From Oscillospiraceae bacterium (GTDB lineage: Bacteria; Bacillota; Clostridia; Oscillospirales; Ruminococcaceae): 5,376 bases of DNA. The stretch covers positions 1 to 5,376 of the forward strand of contig JAFPYQ010000214.1 of assembly GCA_017394475.1 (NCBI GenBank). The letters run 5' to 3'. The notes beneath the pieces are model-generated. The model had not been told where the DNA came from, made no database searches, and saw only the letters and a list, made by a program, of their open reading frames with translations. Position 1 is the stretch's first letter, and the number at the start of each line of letters is the position of its first letter. A program made the translations under genes and the position numbers. Of this stretch, positions 1 to 5,376 are shown one piece after another.

Positions 1-791
1 CCGCCTACTACGGTCTGAGAAGAAGCGAGGTGCTTGGTCTGAGGTGGGATGCTATCGACTTCACGAACAAGACGATCTCTATTCAGCGTAAGGTTGTCAG
101 CGACTATGATGAGGATGGTCACAGAAAGCTCTATGTGGAGAATCGACTGAAAACCAATTCCACGAGAAGAACGCTCCCGCTGATACCGCACATTGAGAAA
201 ATGCTCCTTGATAAGAGAGAGCTTGAAGCACATTTCAGGAAGATATGCGGAAAGTCATTCGACAGGGAGTTCGAGGGCTTTATCTGCCGTGACAACTATG
301 GCAAGCTGATCTCACCCGAATATGTGACAAGCCGTTTTCACTATGTCATTACCCAAAAGGGACTCCGTCACCTGCGTTTCCATGATTTGAGACATTCGTG
401 TGCGAGTTTATTGCTTGCAAACGATGTTCCGATGAAAGCAATTCAGGAGTGGCTCGGTCACAGCAACTATGCAATCACGGCGAACCTTTATAGTCACTTG
501 GAATATAACGCAAAGGTTATTTCTGCGGAGACTATTGCAAGAGTGCTTGACGGTGAAACGGAACAGCAGAGCAAAGCTCCTGCGGAGACTGCCGAGCCTG
601 CACCTGAGAAGAAGTTCGCAAAGAAGTCGGCGGCTAAAAAGCCGTCTGCGAAAAAGACTTCGGACAAGAAATCTGCAAGCGAGAAGTCCACGGCAAAGAC
701 AACCGATCAGCCTGCACCTAAAAAGAGGGGCAGAAAAAAGAAAAGCGATACCCCTGCGAATACAGGTGAATTGCAAACATCAAGATTATAA
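1..791 (+). CDS. Tyrosine recombinase (phage/ICE-type integrase), C-terminal part, 5' truncated by window edge
   Basis: Site-specific recombinase that cuts and rejoins att sites to integrate or excise a mobile element. The frame is open from position 3 and begins inside catalytic box I (AYYGLRRSEVLGLRW), with the catalytic Arg at 18-20. The GTG at 30 is therefore an internal Val codon and the true start lies outside the window. The beta-hairpin Lys region (RLKTNSTRRTLPL) is near 147-185. Box II HDLRH has His at 381-383 and Arg at 390-392. LGHS follows with His at 459-461, then the nucleophile Tyr at 489-491 (LYSHLE). All visible catalytic residues are intact, so the enzyme is probably active if its N-terminal SAM-like/arm-binding domains are present. 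After the fold ends near 545 there is an unusual tail of about 80 residues rich in Lys, Ala, Ser and Pro. No clear terminator follows. The family call is secure; whether the element is a prophage or an ICE cannot be told. Confidence 0.95.
   Translation, partial: AYYGLRRSEVLGLRWDAIDFTNKTISIQRKVVSDYDEDGHRKLYVENRLKTNSTRRTLPLIPHIEKMLLDKRELEAHFRKICGKSFDREFEGFICRDNYGKLISPEYVTSRFHYVITQKGLRHLRFHDLRHSCASLLLANDVPMKAIQEWLGHSNYAITANLYSHLEYNAKVISAETIARVLDGETEQQSKAPAETAEPAPEKKFAKKSAAKKPSAKKTSDKKSASEKSTAKTTDQPAPKKRGRKKKSDTPANTGELQTSRL
546..788 (+). other. Lysine/alanine-rich, histone-H1-like basic tail of the integrase
   Basis: This part of the integrase is low in complexity. An acidic/Pro/Ala linker (ETAEPAPE) leads into repeated Lys pairs spaced by Ala/Ser/Pro/Thr (AKKSAAKKPSAKKTSDKK), and then a KKRGRKKK cluster that resembles an AT-hook core (RGR flanked by basic residues). 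Such tails in other proteins (histone H1, mycobacterial HU, AlgP-like proteins) bind DNA without sequence specificity. Most tyrosine integrases end a few residues to a few tens of residues after the catalytic Tyr helix, so this is an extension. A role in DNA bending or in synapsis of att sites is inference only. Confidence 0.75.
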
Positions 792-847
792 AATATAATA
801 TCGAAAAATAGTTAGCGAGAAAAAGAGAACGAAAAAAGAGCGATTTT

Positions 848-900
848 GGTAGAAAATTCGGTAGAAGAAAATCGGATTTCGATAATATATGTATCTACCG
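848..900. repeat. GGTAGA repeat cluster downstream of the integrase (two direct, one inverted)
   Basis: GGTAGAA occurs at 848-854 and again at 860-866, 12 bases apart start to start. CGGTAGA (859-865) also has an exact inverted partner TCTACCG at 894-900. The cluster starts 57 bases after the integrase stop codon. An additional pair CGATTTT (841-847) / AAAATCG (868-874) brackets the two direct copies. Repeated short sites beside an integrase gene are typical of recombinase arm-type or core-type binding sites, but no att core can be proven without the other element end. A role as a regulator site is the alternative. Confidence 0.5.
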
Positions 901-955
901 CAAAGTGCTGATAAACCTCATAAATACGGCATTTGAGCGAATCTAAATCGGATTT
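869..955. repeat. Duplicated 11-base palindrome AAATCGGATTT
   Basis: AAATCGGATTT is found exactly at 869-879 and 945-955, 76 bases apart. Each copy is a perfect 5+1+5 palindrome (AAATC, central G, GATTT), as expected for a homodimeric DNA-binding protein. The second copy ends 15 bases before the -35 box of the cyclase promoter and the first lies about 130 bases upstream of the predicted transcript start. They could be operators of the cyclase promoter, or element-encoded sites (excisionase/integrase). Nothing in the window says which protein binds them. Confidence 0.5.
917..937. repeat. Imperfect inverted repeat, possible recombination core
   Basis: CTCATAAAT (917-925) and ATTTGAG (931-937) are inverted copies except for one bulged T, separated by the five bases ACGGC. 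Tyrosine recombinase core sites commonly consist of imperfect inverted arms around a 5-8 base overlap, and this one lies between the integrase and the first clearly chromosomal gene. The form and position fit, but the element's other end is not in the window, so the call is tentative. Confidence 0.25.
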
Positions 956-970
956 GTTCATATAATGTCA

Positions 971-999
971 TTGACTTAATCAGGACTATATGCTATAAT
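971..999 (+). promoter_or_regulatory. Sigma-A promoter of the adenylate cyclase gene
   Basis: TTGACT (971-976) and TATAAT (994-999) are separated by exactly 17 bases, with a TGC extended -10 at 991-993. This is one base from consensus. The predicted transcript starts near 1006 and gives a leader of about 46 bases before the cyclase ATG at 1052. The promoter is 180 bases from the end of the integrase gene, so it is probably on the chromosomal side or right at the element junction. Confidence 0.8.
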
Positions 1000-1005
1000 C
1001 ATATA
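987..1005. promoter_or_regulatory. Inverted repeat flanking the -10 box, candidate operator
   Basis: TATATG (987-992) and CATATA (1000-1005) are exact inverted copies placed around the TATAAT box, with seven bases between them. A repressor bound here would block RNA polymerase directly. AT-rich sequence makes chance symmetry easy, so this is weak support. Confidence 0.3.
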
Positions 1006-1051
1006 CACACTCCTTCACCACACAGGAAGATCCGTAATAAAGGACAGAGAT

Positions 1052-2899
1052 ATGAAAAATTCCAAAAGCCTGCTCATAACCGCAGTGGAGACCACCGCAG
1101 TAGCGGCATTCTCCTTTCTGATATGTTTTTTTGATATATTCGGCAATTACGATACCCTGCTGACAGACAGCCTCTACCAGTACAAACGGGGCATCAACAA
1201 CAGGATAAAGATAGTTGGCATAGATGACCGCGCCCTGAGAGAGTTCGGCCCTATGGGAACATGGTCAAGACAGGTGTACGCCGATGTGATAAACGCCCTC
1301 GACGGTCACGCAAGCGTCATCACCTTCGACCTTATGATAACGGGAAATATGGATGAGCAGGGCGATGAAGCACTCTATGAAGCCTGTAAGAGATCAACGG
1401 TGCCTGTGGTGGCAGGTTCTCATATCAATTTCAACACCGTCTATCATTATACCGATTCGGGCGTTATCTATATTGACAACTACAATGTTGAAGCTGTGGA
1501 TCAGCCCATTATGGCAGATGTGTGTGAAACGGGCTTTGTAAATACATTCCCCGACAGTGACGGCGTTATCCGTTCGGTACCTATCACATATAACTGCAAT
1601 GGAGAAACAGCAGAGAGCCTTGCATACAAGACCTATGAGCAGTACTGCAAGGTAAATGACATCACGATGAACGAACCTGTCCTGGACGGCGGGCAGATGA
1701 ACATATCCTTCTCGGGGCGTCCCGGGGATTATGAAAAGATATCACTCAGCAGCATACTGAACGGCGAGGTCGATCCCAAGGTGCTCAATGGCTGTATCGT
1801 CTTTGTAGGTGCGTATGCCACAGGTCTTTATGACCAGTACGCCGTCCCTGCAAGCTCGGATATCATGTTCGGTACCGAAATACACGCAAATGTGCTGCAG
1901 TCACTTATGGACGGCAAATTCCCGGTAAAGGCACACAGAGGGATGGTCTCCACCCTCAGTGCCCTTGTCGCTGCTTTGCTGTTCCTCATGTTCAAGAGAA
2001 GTCAGCTTTATATCTCCATCCCCCTCTCGGTGATGACCGCTGTGCTCTATATATTCCTGGGAACACAGCTCAACAATAAGGGGATCATGATACCCGTGCT
2101 CTACTATCCCCTGTTTGCGCTCACAGTCATAGTTCTTGGGATAGTTCACCACTATATTTCCGAATATGCGGAGAAAAAGAAGATATCCGAGGTGTTCAGA
2201 AAATATGTGGCACCGCAGGTAGTCGATGAGATAACAGGCAAGGGCGGCTATTCCATCAGGCTCGGTGGTGAAAGCCGCGATATCGCAGTCCTGTTCGTGG
2301 ATATAAGAGGATTCACTCCCATGTCGGAAAACCTGGAGCCCGAACAGGTGGTAGATATCCTCAACAGCTATCTTGAACTCACCACCAACTCCATCTTCAA
2401 CAACGGCGGCACCCTGGATAAATTCATCGGCGATGCGACGATGGCAGTTTTCAACGCTCCCTTCGATCTCGATGACTATGTATTCAGAGCCTGCAAGACC
2501 GCCCTTGACATAGTGGCAGGCGGCGATGCGATAGAGAGCAAGTTCCTTGAAAAATACGGCCGCTCGGTAGGCTTCGGAGTGGGTGTGAACTGCGGCAAGG
2601 CAGTCGTTGGCAATATAGGCTGCAGCTTCCGAATGGACTACACCGCCATTGGCGATACGGTGAACACCGCCGCCCGTCTTGAAGCAAATGCAAAAAGAGG
2701 GCAGGTGCTCATAAGCGAGGAAGTATACAAACAGGTGAAGGACAGGGTGACTGTCGAACCCATAGGCACCATCCCCCTGAAGGGCAAATCAAAGGAAGTG
2801 TTTGTCTATTCCCTCACGGGCGTTAAGGAAGAAGACGCGAAAGCGGATGAAACAGAAAAGTCCGATGACAACCCGGAACAGCCCGCTGATAATACATAG
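1052..2899 (+). CDS. CHASE2-domain class III adenylate cyclase, membrane bound
   Basis: Makes cAMP from ATP at the inner face of the membrane, with an outward-facing CHASE2 sensor. The 615-residue protein has TM1 at about 8-29, a CHASE2 domain at about 33-290 (starts DTLLTDSLYQ; VGIDDRALREFG), three TM segments at about 297-314, 319-337 and 346-367, a cyclase linker (VFRKYVAPQVVDEI, 381-394) and a catalytic domain at about 407-588. Metal-binding Asp417 (FVDIRGF) and Asp461 (FIGDA), transition-state Asn538 and Arg542 (GDTVNTAARLE), and the purine-selecting pair Lys457/Thr531 are all present. Lys/Thr is the pair known from cyanobacterial CyaC-type enzymes, so ATP rather than GTP is expected. 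The tail 592-615 is acidic and disordered. The ATG at 1052 follows AGGA (1041-1044) with a 7-base spacer. The gene is monocistronic between its own promoter and a hairpin. The CHASE2 ligand is unknown. Confidence 0.95.
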   Translation: MKNSKSLLITAVETTAVAAFSFLICFFDIFGNYDTLLTDSLYQYKRGINNRIKIVGIDDRALREFGPMGTWSRQVYADVINALDGHASVITFDLMITGNMDEQGDEALYEACKRSTVPVVAGSHINFNTVYHYTDSGVIYIDNYNVEAVDQPIMADVCETGFVNTFPDSDGVIRSVPITYNCNGETAESLAYKTYEQYCKVNDITMNEPVLDGGQMNISFSGRPGDYEKISLSSILNGEVDPKVLNGCIVFVGAYATGLYDQYAVPASSDIMFGTEIHANVLQSLMDGKFPVKAHRGMVSTLSALVAALLFLMFKRSQLYISIPLSVMTAVLYIFLGTQLNNKGIMIPVLYYPLFALTVIVLGIVHHYISEYAEKKKISEVFRKYVAPQVVDEITGKGGYSIRLGGESRDIAVLFVDIRGFTPMSENLEPEQVVDILNSYLELTTNSIFNNGGTLDKFIGDATMAVFNAPFDLDDYVFRACKTALDIVAGGDAIESKFLEKYGRSVGFGVGVNCGKAVVGNIGCSFRMDYTAIGDTVNTAARLEANAKRGQVLISEEVYKQVKDRVTVEPIGTIPLKGKSKEVFVYSLTGVKEEDAKADETEKSDDNPEQPADNT

Positions 2900-2903
2900 A
2901 CAT

Positions 2904-2937
2904 ATGCCCGCAGGCTGGTCTCCTGCGGGCATCATTT
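2904..2937. terminator. Hairpin between convergent genes, likely shared terminator
   Basis: ATGCCCGCAGG (2904-2914) pairs perfectly with CCTGCGGGCAT (2922-2932) around a 7-base loop, an 11-base GC-rich stem. It begins 4 bases after the cyclase stop (TAG 2897-2899) and sits 4 bases past the hydrolase stop read from the other strand. The T tract is weak on both sides (ATTTCA on plus, none on minus), but the placement in a 37-base convergent gap strongly suggests bidirectional termination or transcript end protection. Confidence 0.8.
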
Positions 2938-3929
2938 CATCCTGTGATCGAAGGGATCACCTTTTCTTCAATGAACTGCACCCTGTTAAAGATGCGGGGC
3001 TTGAATGTCCCTGTTATGCCTACGGAGATGCCCTTTTCAGCATCTGCATAGATGATGTTCCCGCCGTCACCTATTGCTGCGAATATATCCCTGTCCTTGT
3101 GCGGCCTGTACCACAGATAGCCGTACTGCATGTTCCCGAACCGCTCCCCGAGCTGTATATACGGGGCAGTCATCTCCTCTGTCCATTCCTGTGATACGAT
3201 CCGCCTGCCCTCATATACGCCGCCGTTAATACACATACTGCCTATCTTCGCCATGTCTCTTGCGGAAAGGCACAGACCCCAGCCTGCTGTGACCACCCCC
3301 TGTGGGTCGGAATACCATTCATTCTTCCGCGGTGCCTTGTTCATGAGGAAATCGAACTGATCCTCCTTTGAGCTGTCCCCGTGTATGACATGTCCGGGTA
3401 TGCCCAGAGGCTCAAAGAGATACTTGTTTGCGATGTCGATGCATTTCATGCCGCTTGCGTTCTCCAATACTCCCGCAAGGATCTGGATACCCAGGGATGT
3501 ATACCTAAACTCCCCTGTTATCCCTTTTCTTCCGCCCAGAAAGTCCAGTGCCGCTCTTGTCCAGTCATCTGATGTGCATATCTTTGTCCACGGATCGGAA
3601 CGGAACTTGTAGGGGGCTGTCATAGTCAGCAGATGATAAAGCGTCACATCATATATGGTCTTTTCTCCCCGTTTGACGGTATGATCCGGGAAAAACTCCA
3701 TCACCTTCGCATCCATGCCGCTGATATGCCCCATGTCCCGGACTATGCCCGTCAGCAGAGCCATCACACCCTTTGTGACGGAGTTCACATTCACCGCATC
3801 ACGGGTGCTGTACCCGTGCCAGTTGTCCTCATAGACGGTCTTCCCGTCCCTTATCGCATATATCTGACAGATATTGCTCTCATTGCCGTCTGATGCGGCT
3901 ATGTATGTATGCAGTTGTTCTGTAGTCAT
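2937..3929 (-). CDS. Serine hydrolase of the beta-lactamase/penicillin-binding-like family (class C, NylB/EstB type)
   Basis: Likely a cytoplasmic esterase or amidase with the beta-lactamase fold (PF00144-type). The substrate cannot be named. In 330 residues the catalytic SxxK is Ser50-Val-Thr-Lys53 (NSVTKGVMALLTG), the Tyr motif is Tyr143-Thr-Ser145 (FRYTSLG), and the third motif near the C terminus is GDGGN (287-291) before a beta strand. YxS in place of the YxN of true class C beta-lactamases, together with the lack of a signal peptide or lipobox, favours an esterase/NylB-like hydrolase over an antibiotic-resistance enzyme. The ATG at 3927-3929 is preceded by a strong AAGGAG (3936-3941 on the complement) with a 6-base spacer. 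It has its own promoter and is convergent with the cyclase. The upstream LysR gene is on the same strand but ends in a terminator, so the two are probably separate units. Confidence 0.9.
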   Translation of the reverse strand: MTTEQLHTYIAASDGNESNICQIYAIRDGKTVYEDNWHGYSTRDAVNVNSVTKGVMALLTGIVRDMGHISGMDAKVMEFFPDHTVKRGEKTIYDVTLYHLLTMTAPYKFRSDPWTKICTSDDWTRAALDFLGGRKGITGEFRYTSLGIQILAGVLENASGMKCIDIANKYLFEPLGIPGHVIHGDSSKEDQFDFLMNKAPRKNEWYSDPQGVVTAGWGLCLSARDMAKIGSMCINGGVYEGRRIVSQEWTEEMTAPYIQLGERFGNMQYGYLWYRPHKDRDIFAAIGDGGNIIYADAEKGISVGITGTFKPRIFNRVQFIEEKVIPSITG

Positions 3930-3948
3930 TACGTTCTCCTTCAGACAA

Positions 3949-3980
3949 TGTACGTACAGTTAACGTTATTAAGAGCTCTT
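3949..3980. promoter_or_regulatory. Three consecutive short palindromes in the hydrolase leader, candidate operators
   Basis: TGTACGTACA (3949-3958), TAACGTTA (3961-3968) and AAGAGCTCTT (3971-3980) are each perfect palindromes, separated by two bases each. They lie immediately after the predicted transcript start of the hydrolase (near 3981 on the minus strand) and before its ribosome site (3936-3941). The position fits a repressor roadblock. The three sequences differ, so they need not bind one protein. Confidence 0.5.
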
Positions 3981-3987
3981 TATGTTC

Positions 3988-4016
3988 ATTCTATCAGAAA
4001 TATTTTTAAATGTCAA
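3988..4016 (-). promoter_or_regulatory. Sigma-A promoter of the serine hydrolase gene
   Basis: Read on the minus strand, TTGACA (4016-4011) is followed after 17 bases by TAGAAT (3993-3988), with a TGA extended -10 element. The DNA upstream (4017-4044) is very AT-rich and could act as an UP element; it includes the palindrome AATTTAAATT at 4034-4043. The predicted start is near 3981, giving a leader of about 52 bases. Confidence 0.85.
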
Positions 4017-4077
4017 CCAAATAATTAGTAATCAATTTAAATTTCCACTGTTTTCCCGAAAAATCGTCACATTGCAC

Positions 4078-4103
4078 AAAAGCCCGACATCTGCTGTCGG
4101 GCT
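4078..4103 (-). terminator. Intrinsic terminator of the LysR gene
   Basis: On the minus strand AGCCCGACA pairs with TGTCGGGCT (stem arms 4103-4095 and 4089-4081), a perfect 9-base stem with a 5-base loop, running into TTTT (4081-4078). It begins 17 bases after the LysR stop codon. It separates the LysR transcript from the hydrolase promoter. Confidence 0.85.
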
Positions 4104-4120
4104 GAACGTGATGGTCTGTT

Positions 4121-5059
4121 TCAGTTTATCCGCGGATCCTTTCTGTTTTCAAGGAACTCTGCTATATTGGCAAGATATATTCGGGCAATATCGCTCTTGA
4201 TGGTGTGGCGCTTGGTGATGTAGCCAATATCCATCATCTCATTGGGATTGTCCCCATCCTCCTCAAAGGGTATCATGGCAAAATCATTGCCGTTCAGTTC
4301 CTCACTGATGATCCCCGAGCACAGTGTAAAGGCATTGAGCCCTATCATCAGATTGAGATTGGTCGCACGGTCCGAGGTGCGGATGAGACGCGGATATTCC
4401 CTGTCCGAAAGTATCTCCTCCGCAAAAAAGCCCGATGCGTTCTCACCCTGTTCAAATACAAGACAGGGATAATCAAGAAGCTGGGAGAACGATATCTGAC
4501 TTTCCTTTGCCAGCGGATGACCCTTCCATACATAAACATAGGCACGGCATTTTATAAGGGAGGTAAATTCAAGATCATTGGCTTTGAGTATCCTGTCGAT
4601 GACCTTTTCATTGTATGCACTCTTGTATATTATCCCTATCTCGCTCTTTGAGCTGCCCACATCCGATATCACCTCGGGTGTCTTCGTTTCACGCAGTGCA
4701 AATTCAAATTTAAGGGTATCGAACTGCTTCACGGTCTTTACAAAAGCATCCACAGCAAAGGAATAGTGCTGTGTGGAGACACCGAATTTCTTCTTTCTCG
4801 AACCCTTTGCCGAGTATTTGTCCATAAGCAGTTCATACTGCTGATAGACCTGCTTTGCATAGCTCAGGAACTCCTCTCCCTCGGGAGTGGGGACTATCCC
4901 CCTGCTGTTGCGCATGAATACTGTTATGCCGATATCATTTTCAAGTTCCTTTATTGCGCTTGAAAGTGAGGGCTGTGATATATAAAGCTGCTCTGCTGCC
5001 TTGTTGAATGAGCCTGCCTGCGCCACGGTCAGCACATATCTTATCTGCTGCAATGTCAT
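4121..5059 (-). CDS. LysR-family transcriptional regulator
   Basis: DNA-binding regulator of 312 residues, the usual length of the family. The N-terminal winged helix-turn-helix spans about 1-60 (LRYVL-like opening LQQIRYVLTVAQAGSF; recognition region AAEQLYISQPSLSSAIKELE at 21-40; PTPEGEEFL at 57-65). A linker helix runs at about 65-85, then a basic KGSRKKK segment, and the periplasmic-binding-protein-like effector domain occupies about 91-300. The effector ligand and targets are unknown. The ATG at 5057-5059 is preceded by GGAG (5069-5072 on the complement) with a 9-base spacer. An ATG 7 bases upstream is out of frame. The gene follows the GNAT gene by 30 bases with no terminator between, so co-transcription is likely. 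LysR proteins often act on a divergent neighbour, but no divergent gene is present here. Confidence 0.93.
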   Translation of the reverse strand: MTLQQIRYVLTVAQAGSFNKAAEQLYISQPSLSSAIKELENDIGITVFMRNSRGIVPTPEGEEFLSYAKQVYQQYELLMDKYSAKGSRKKKFGVSTQHYSFAVDAFVKTVKQFDTLKFEFALRETKTPEVISDVGSSKSEIGIIYKSAYNEKVIDRILKANDLEFTSLIKCRAYVYVWKGHPLAKESQISFSQLLDYPCLVFEQGENASGFFAEEILSDREYPRLIRTSDRATNLNLMIGLNAFTLCSGIISEELNGNDFAMIPFEEDGDNPNEMMDIGYITKRHTIKSDIARIYLANIAEFLENRKDPRIN

Positions 5060-5089
5060 CTGTCATCACTCCGCATCCCGAAAATGATC

Positions 5090-5376
5090 TCAGTCATCTT
5101 CCCTGATATACATGATCTCACGCATATCCTTCCCGCCTATGTTATCATCGAGGAAGTCACCGTTTGCGGTAAATCCGTTTCTTTCATAGAATCTCCTTGC
5201 CCGCACATTTTCCTCGAGCACCCAGAGCATTATCCTGTTATATCCCATTCGGCGCAGTTCATCGGTGCATCTTTCAAAAAGCTGTCTTCCACAGCCCTTT
5301 CCGATATTATCCGGGAGCAGGTATATCGATACCACTTCGCCCCAGTCCTTATATTTTTCCCAGCGTGATGCACAGA
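5090..5376 (-). CDS. GNAT-family N-acetyltransferase, C-terminal part, 5' truncated by window edge
   Basis: Transfers an acetyl group from acetyl-CoA to an amine; the substrate cannot be told. The frame is open to the window edge and reads CASRWEKYKDWGEVVSIYLL just ahead of the first possible internal start, a GTG at 5335-5333 that falls within the conserved core and is not the real start. Motif A is PDNIGKGCGRQLF, with the acetyl-CoA pyrophosphate loop glycines at about 5302-5288. Motif B follows as VLEENVRARRFYERNGF, the usual N-x-x-A-x-x-F-Y-x-x-x-G-F pattern (here the Ala-Arg-Arg-Phe-Tyr form). The stop TGA is at 5092-5090. About half or more of the protein is visible and the visible motifs are intact. 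It lies directly upstream of the LysR gene on the same strand. Confidence 0.92.
   Translation of the reverse strand, partial: CASRWEKYKDWGEVVSIYLLPDNIGKGCGRQLFERCTDELRRMGYNRIMLWVLEENVRARRFYERNGFTANGDFLDDNIGGKDMREIMYIREDD

Noticed and set aside
30..32. GTG as the start of the integrase
   Set aside because: The frame is open upstream to the window edge and encodes conserved box I residues including the catalytic Arg at 18-20, so the gene starts outside the window.
408..798. Open frames on the minus strand (408-776) and in another plus frame (469-798) over the integrase tail
   Set aside because: They are Arg/Leu/Cys-rich mirror products of the Lys-rich repeat codons, with no domain and no ribosome site; they are shadows of the integrase frame.
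961..966. Second TATAAT as an alternative cyclase promoter
   Set aside because: No -35-like hexamer lies 16-18 bases upstream (the sequence there is CGAATC), whereas the 971-999 pair is nearly perfect.
792..1051. Possible small gene or RNA between integrase and cyclase
   Set aside because: No open frame with a ribosome site, no tRNA cloverleaf or riboswitch-like conserved structure was seen; only repeats and a promoter are supported.
2802..3893. Plus-strand open frames opposite the serine hydrolase
   Set aside because: They overlap a well-supported minus-strand gene, cross its terminator hairpin, and show no recognisable motifs.
4205..4651. 148-residue plus-strand frame opposite the LysR gene
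   Set aside because: No family features or convincing ribosome site, and it lies entirely antisense to a full-length LysR gene.
5333..5335. GTG as the start of the GNAT gene
   Set aside because: The frame continues to the window edge with acetyltransferase-like sequence (WEKYKDWGEV) and there is no ribosome site at the right distance.
1..5376. CRISPR array, toxin-antitoxin pair or defence island
   Set aside because: No regularly spaced repeats and no matching gene families were seen; the single integrase is the only mobile-element gene.

Overview
The window looks like a chromosomal segment of a Gram-positive gut Clostridia, most like Ruminococcus/Oscillospiraceae. This is inferred from AGGA/GGAG-type ribosome sites, consensus TTGACA/TATAAT promoters with 17-base spacers, AT-rich intergenic DNA, and protein sequences of Bacillota style. 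The species cannot be fixed from the sequence alone.

Layout from left to right. (1) Positions 1-791, plus strand: the C-terminal part of a tyrosine recombinase (integrase), cut by the window edge, with a long lysine/alanine-rich basic tail. This implies that the end of an integrated mobile element lies close by. (2) Positions 792-1051: an AT-rich, gene-free stretch. It holds GGTAGA-type repeats and a duplicated 11-base palindrome, which are candidate integrase or regulator sites, then a near-perfect sigma-A promoter. (3) Positions 1052-2899, plus: a membrane CHASE2-class III adenylate cyclase with a complete catalytic set, ending at a strong hairpin. (4) Positions 2937-3929, minus: a cytoplasmic serine hydrolase of the beta-lactamase/NylB-like family, convergent with the cyclase. 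It has its own promoter and three adjacent short palindromes in its leader. (5) Positions 4121-5059, minus: a LysR-type regulator with an intrinsic terminator. (6) Positions 5090-5376, minus: the C-terminal part of a GNAT acetyltransferase, 30 bases upstream of the LysR gene and probably in the same transcript.

The genes do not form one obvious pathway. The cyclase is a self-contained sensor-to-cAMP module next to an element boundary. The hydrolase and the GNAT-LysR pair are separate transcription units, isolated by hairpins. I see no CRISPR array, tRNA, rRNA, toxin-antitoxin pair or defence system. The most unusual items are the histone-like integrase tail, the repeat cluster between integrase and cyclase, the CHASE2-cyclase in a Bacillota-like context, and the palindrome trio in front of the hydrolase.
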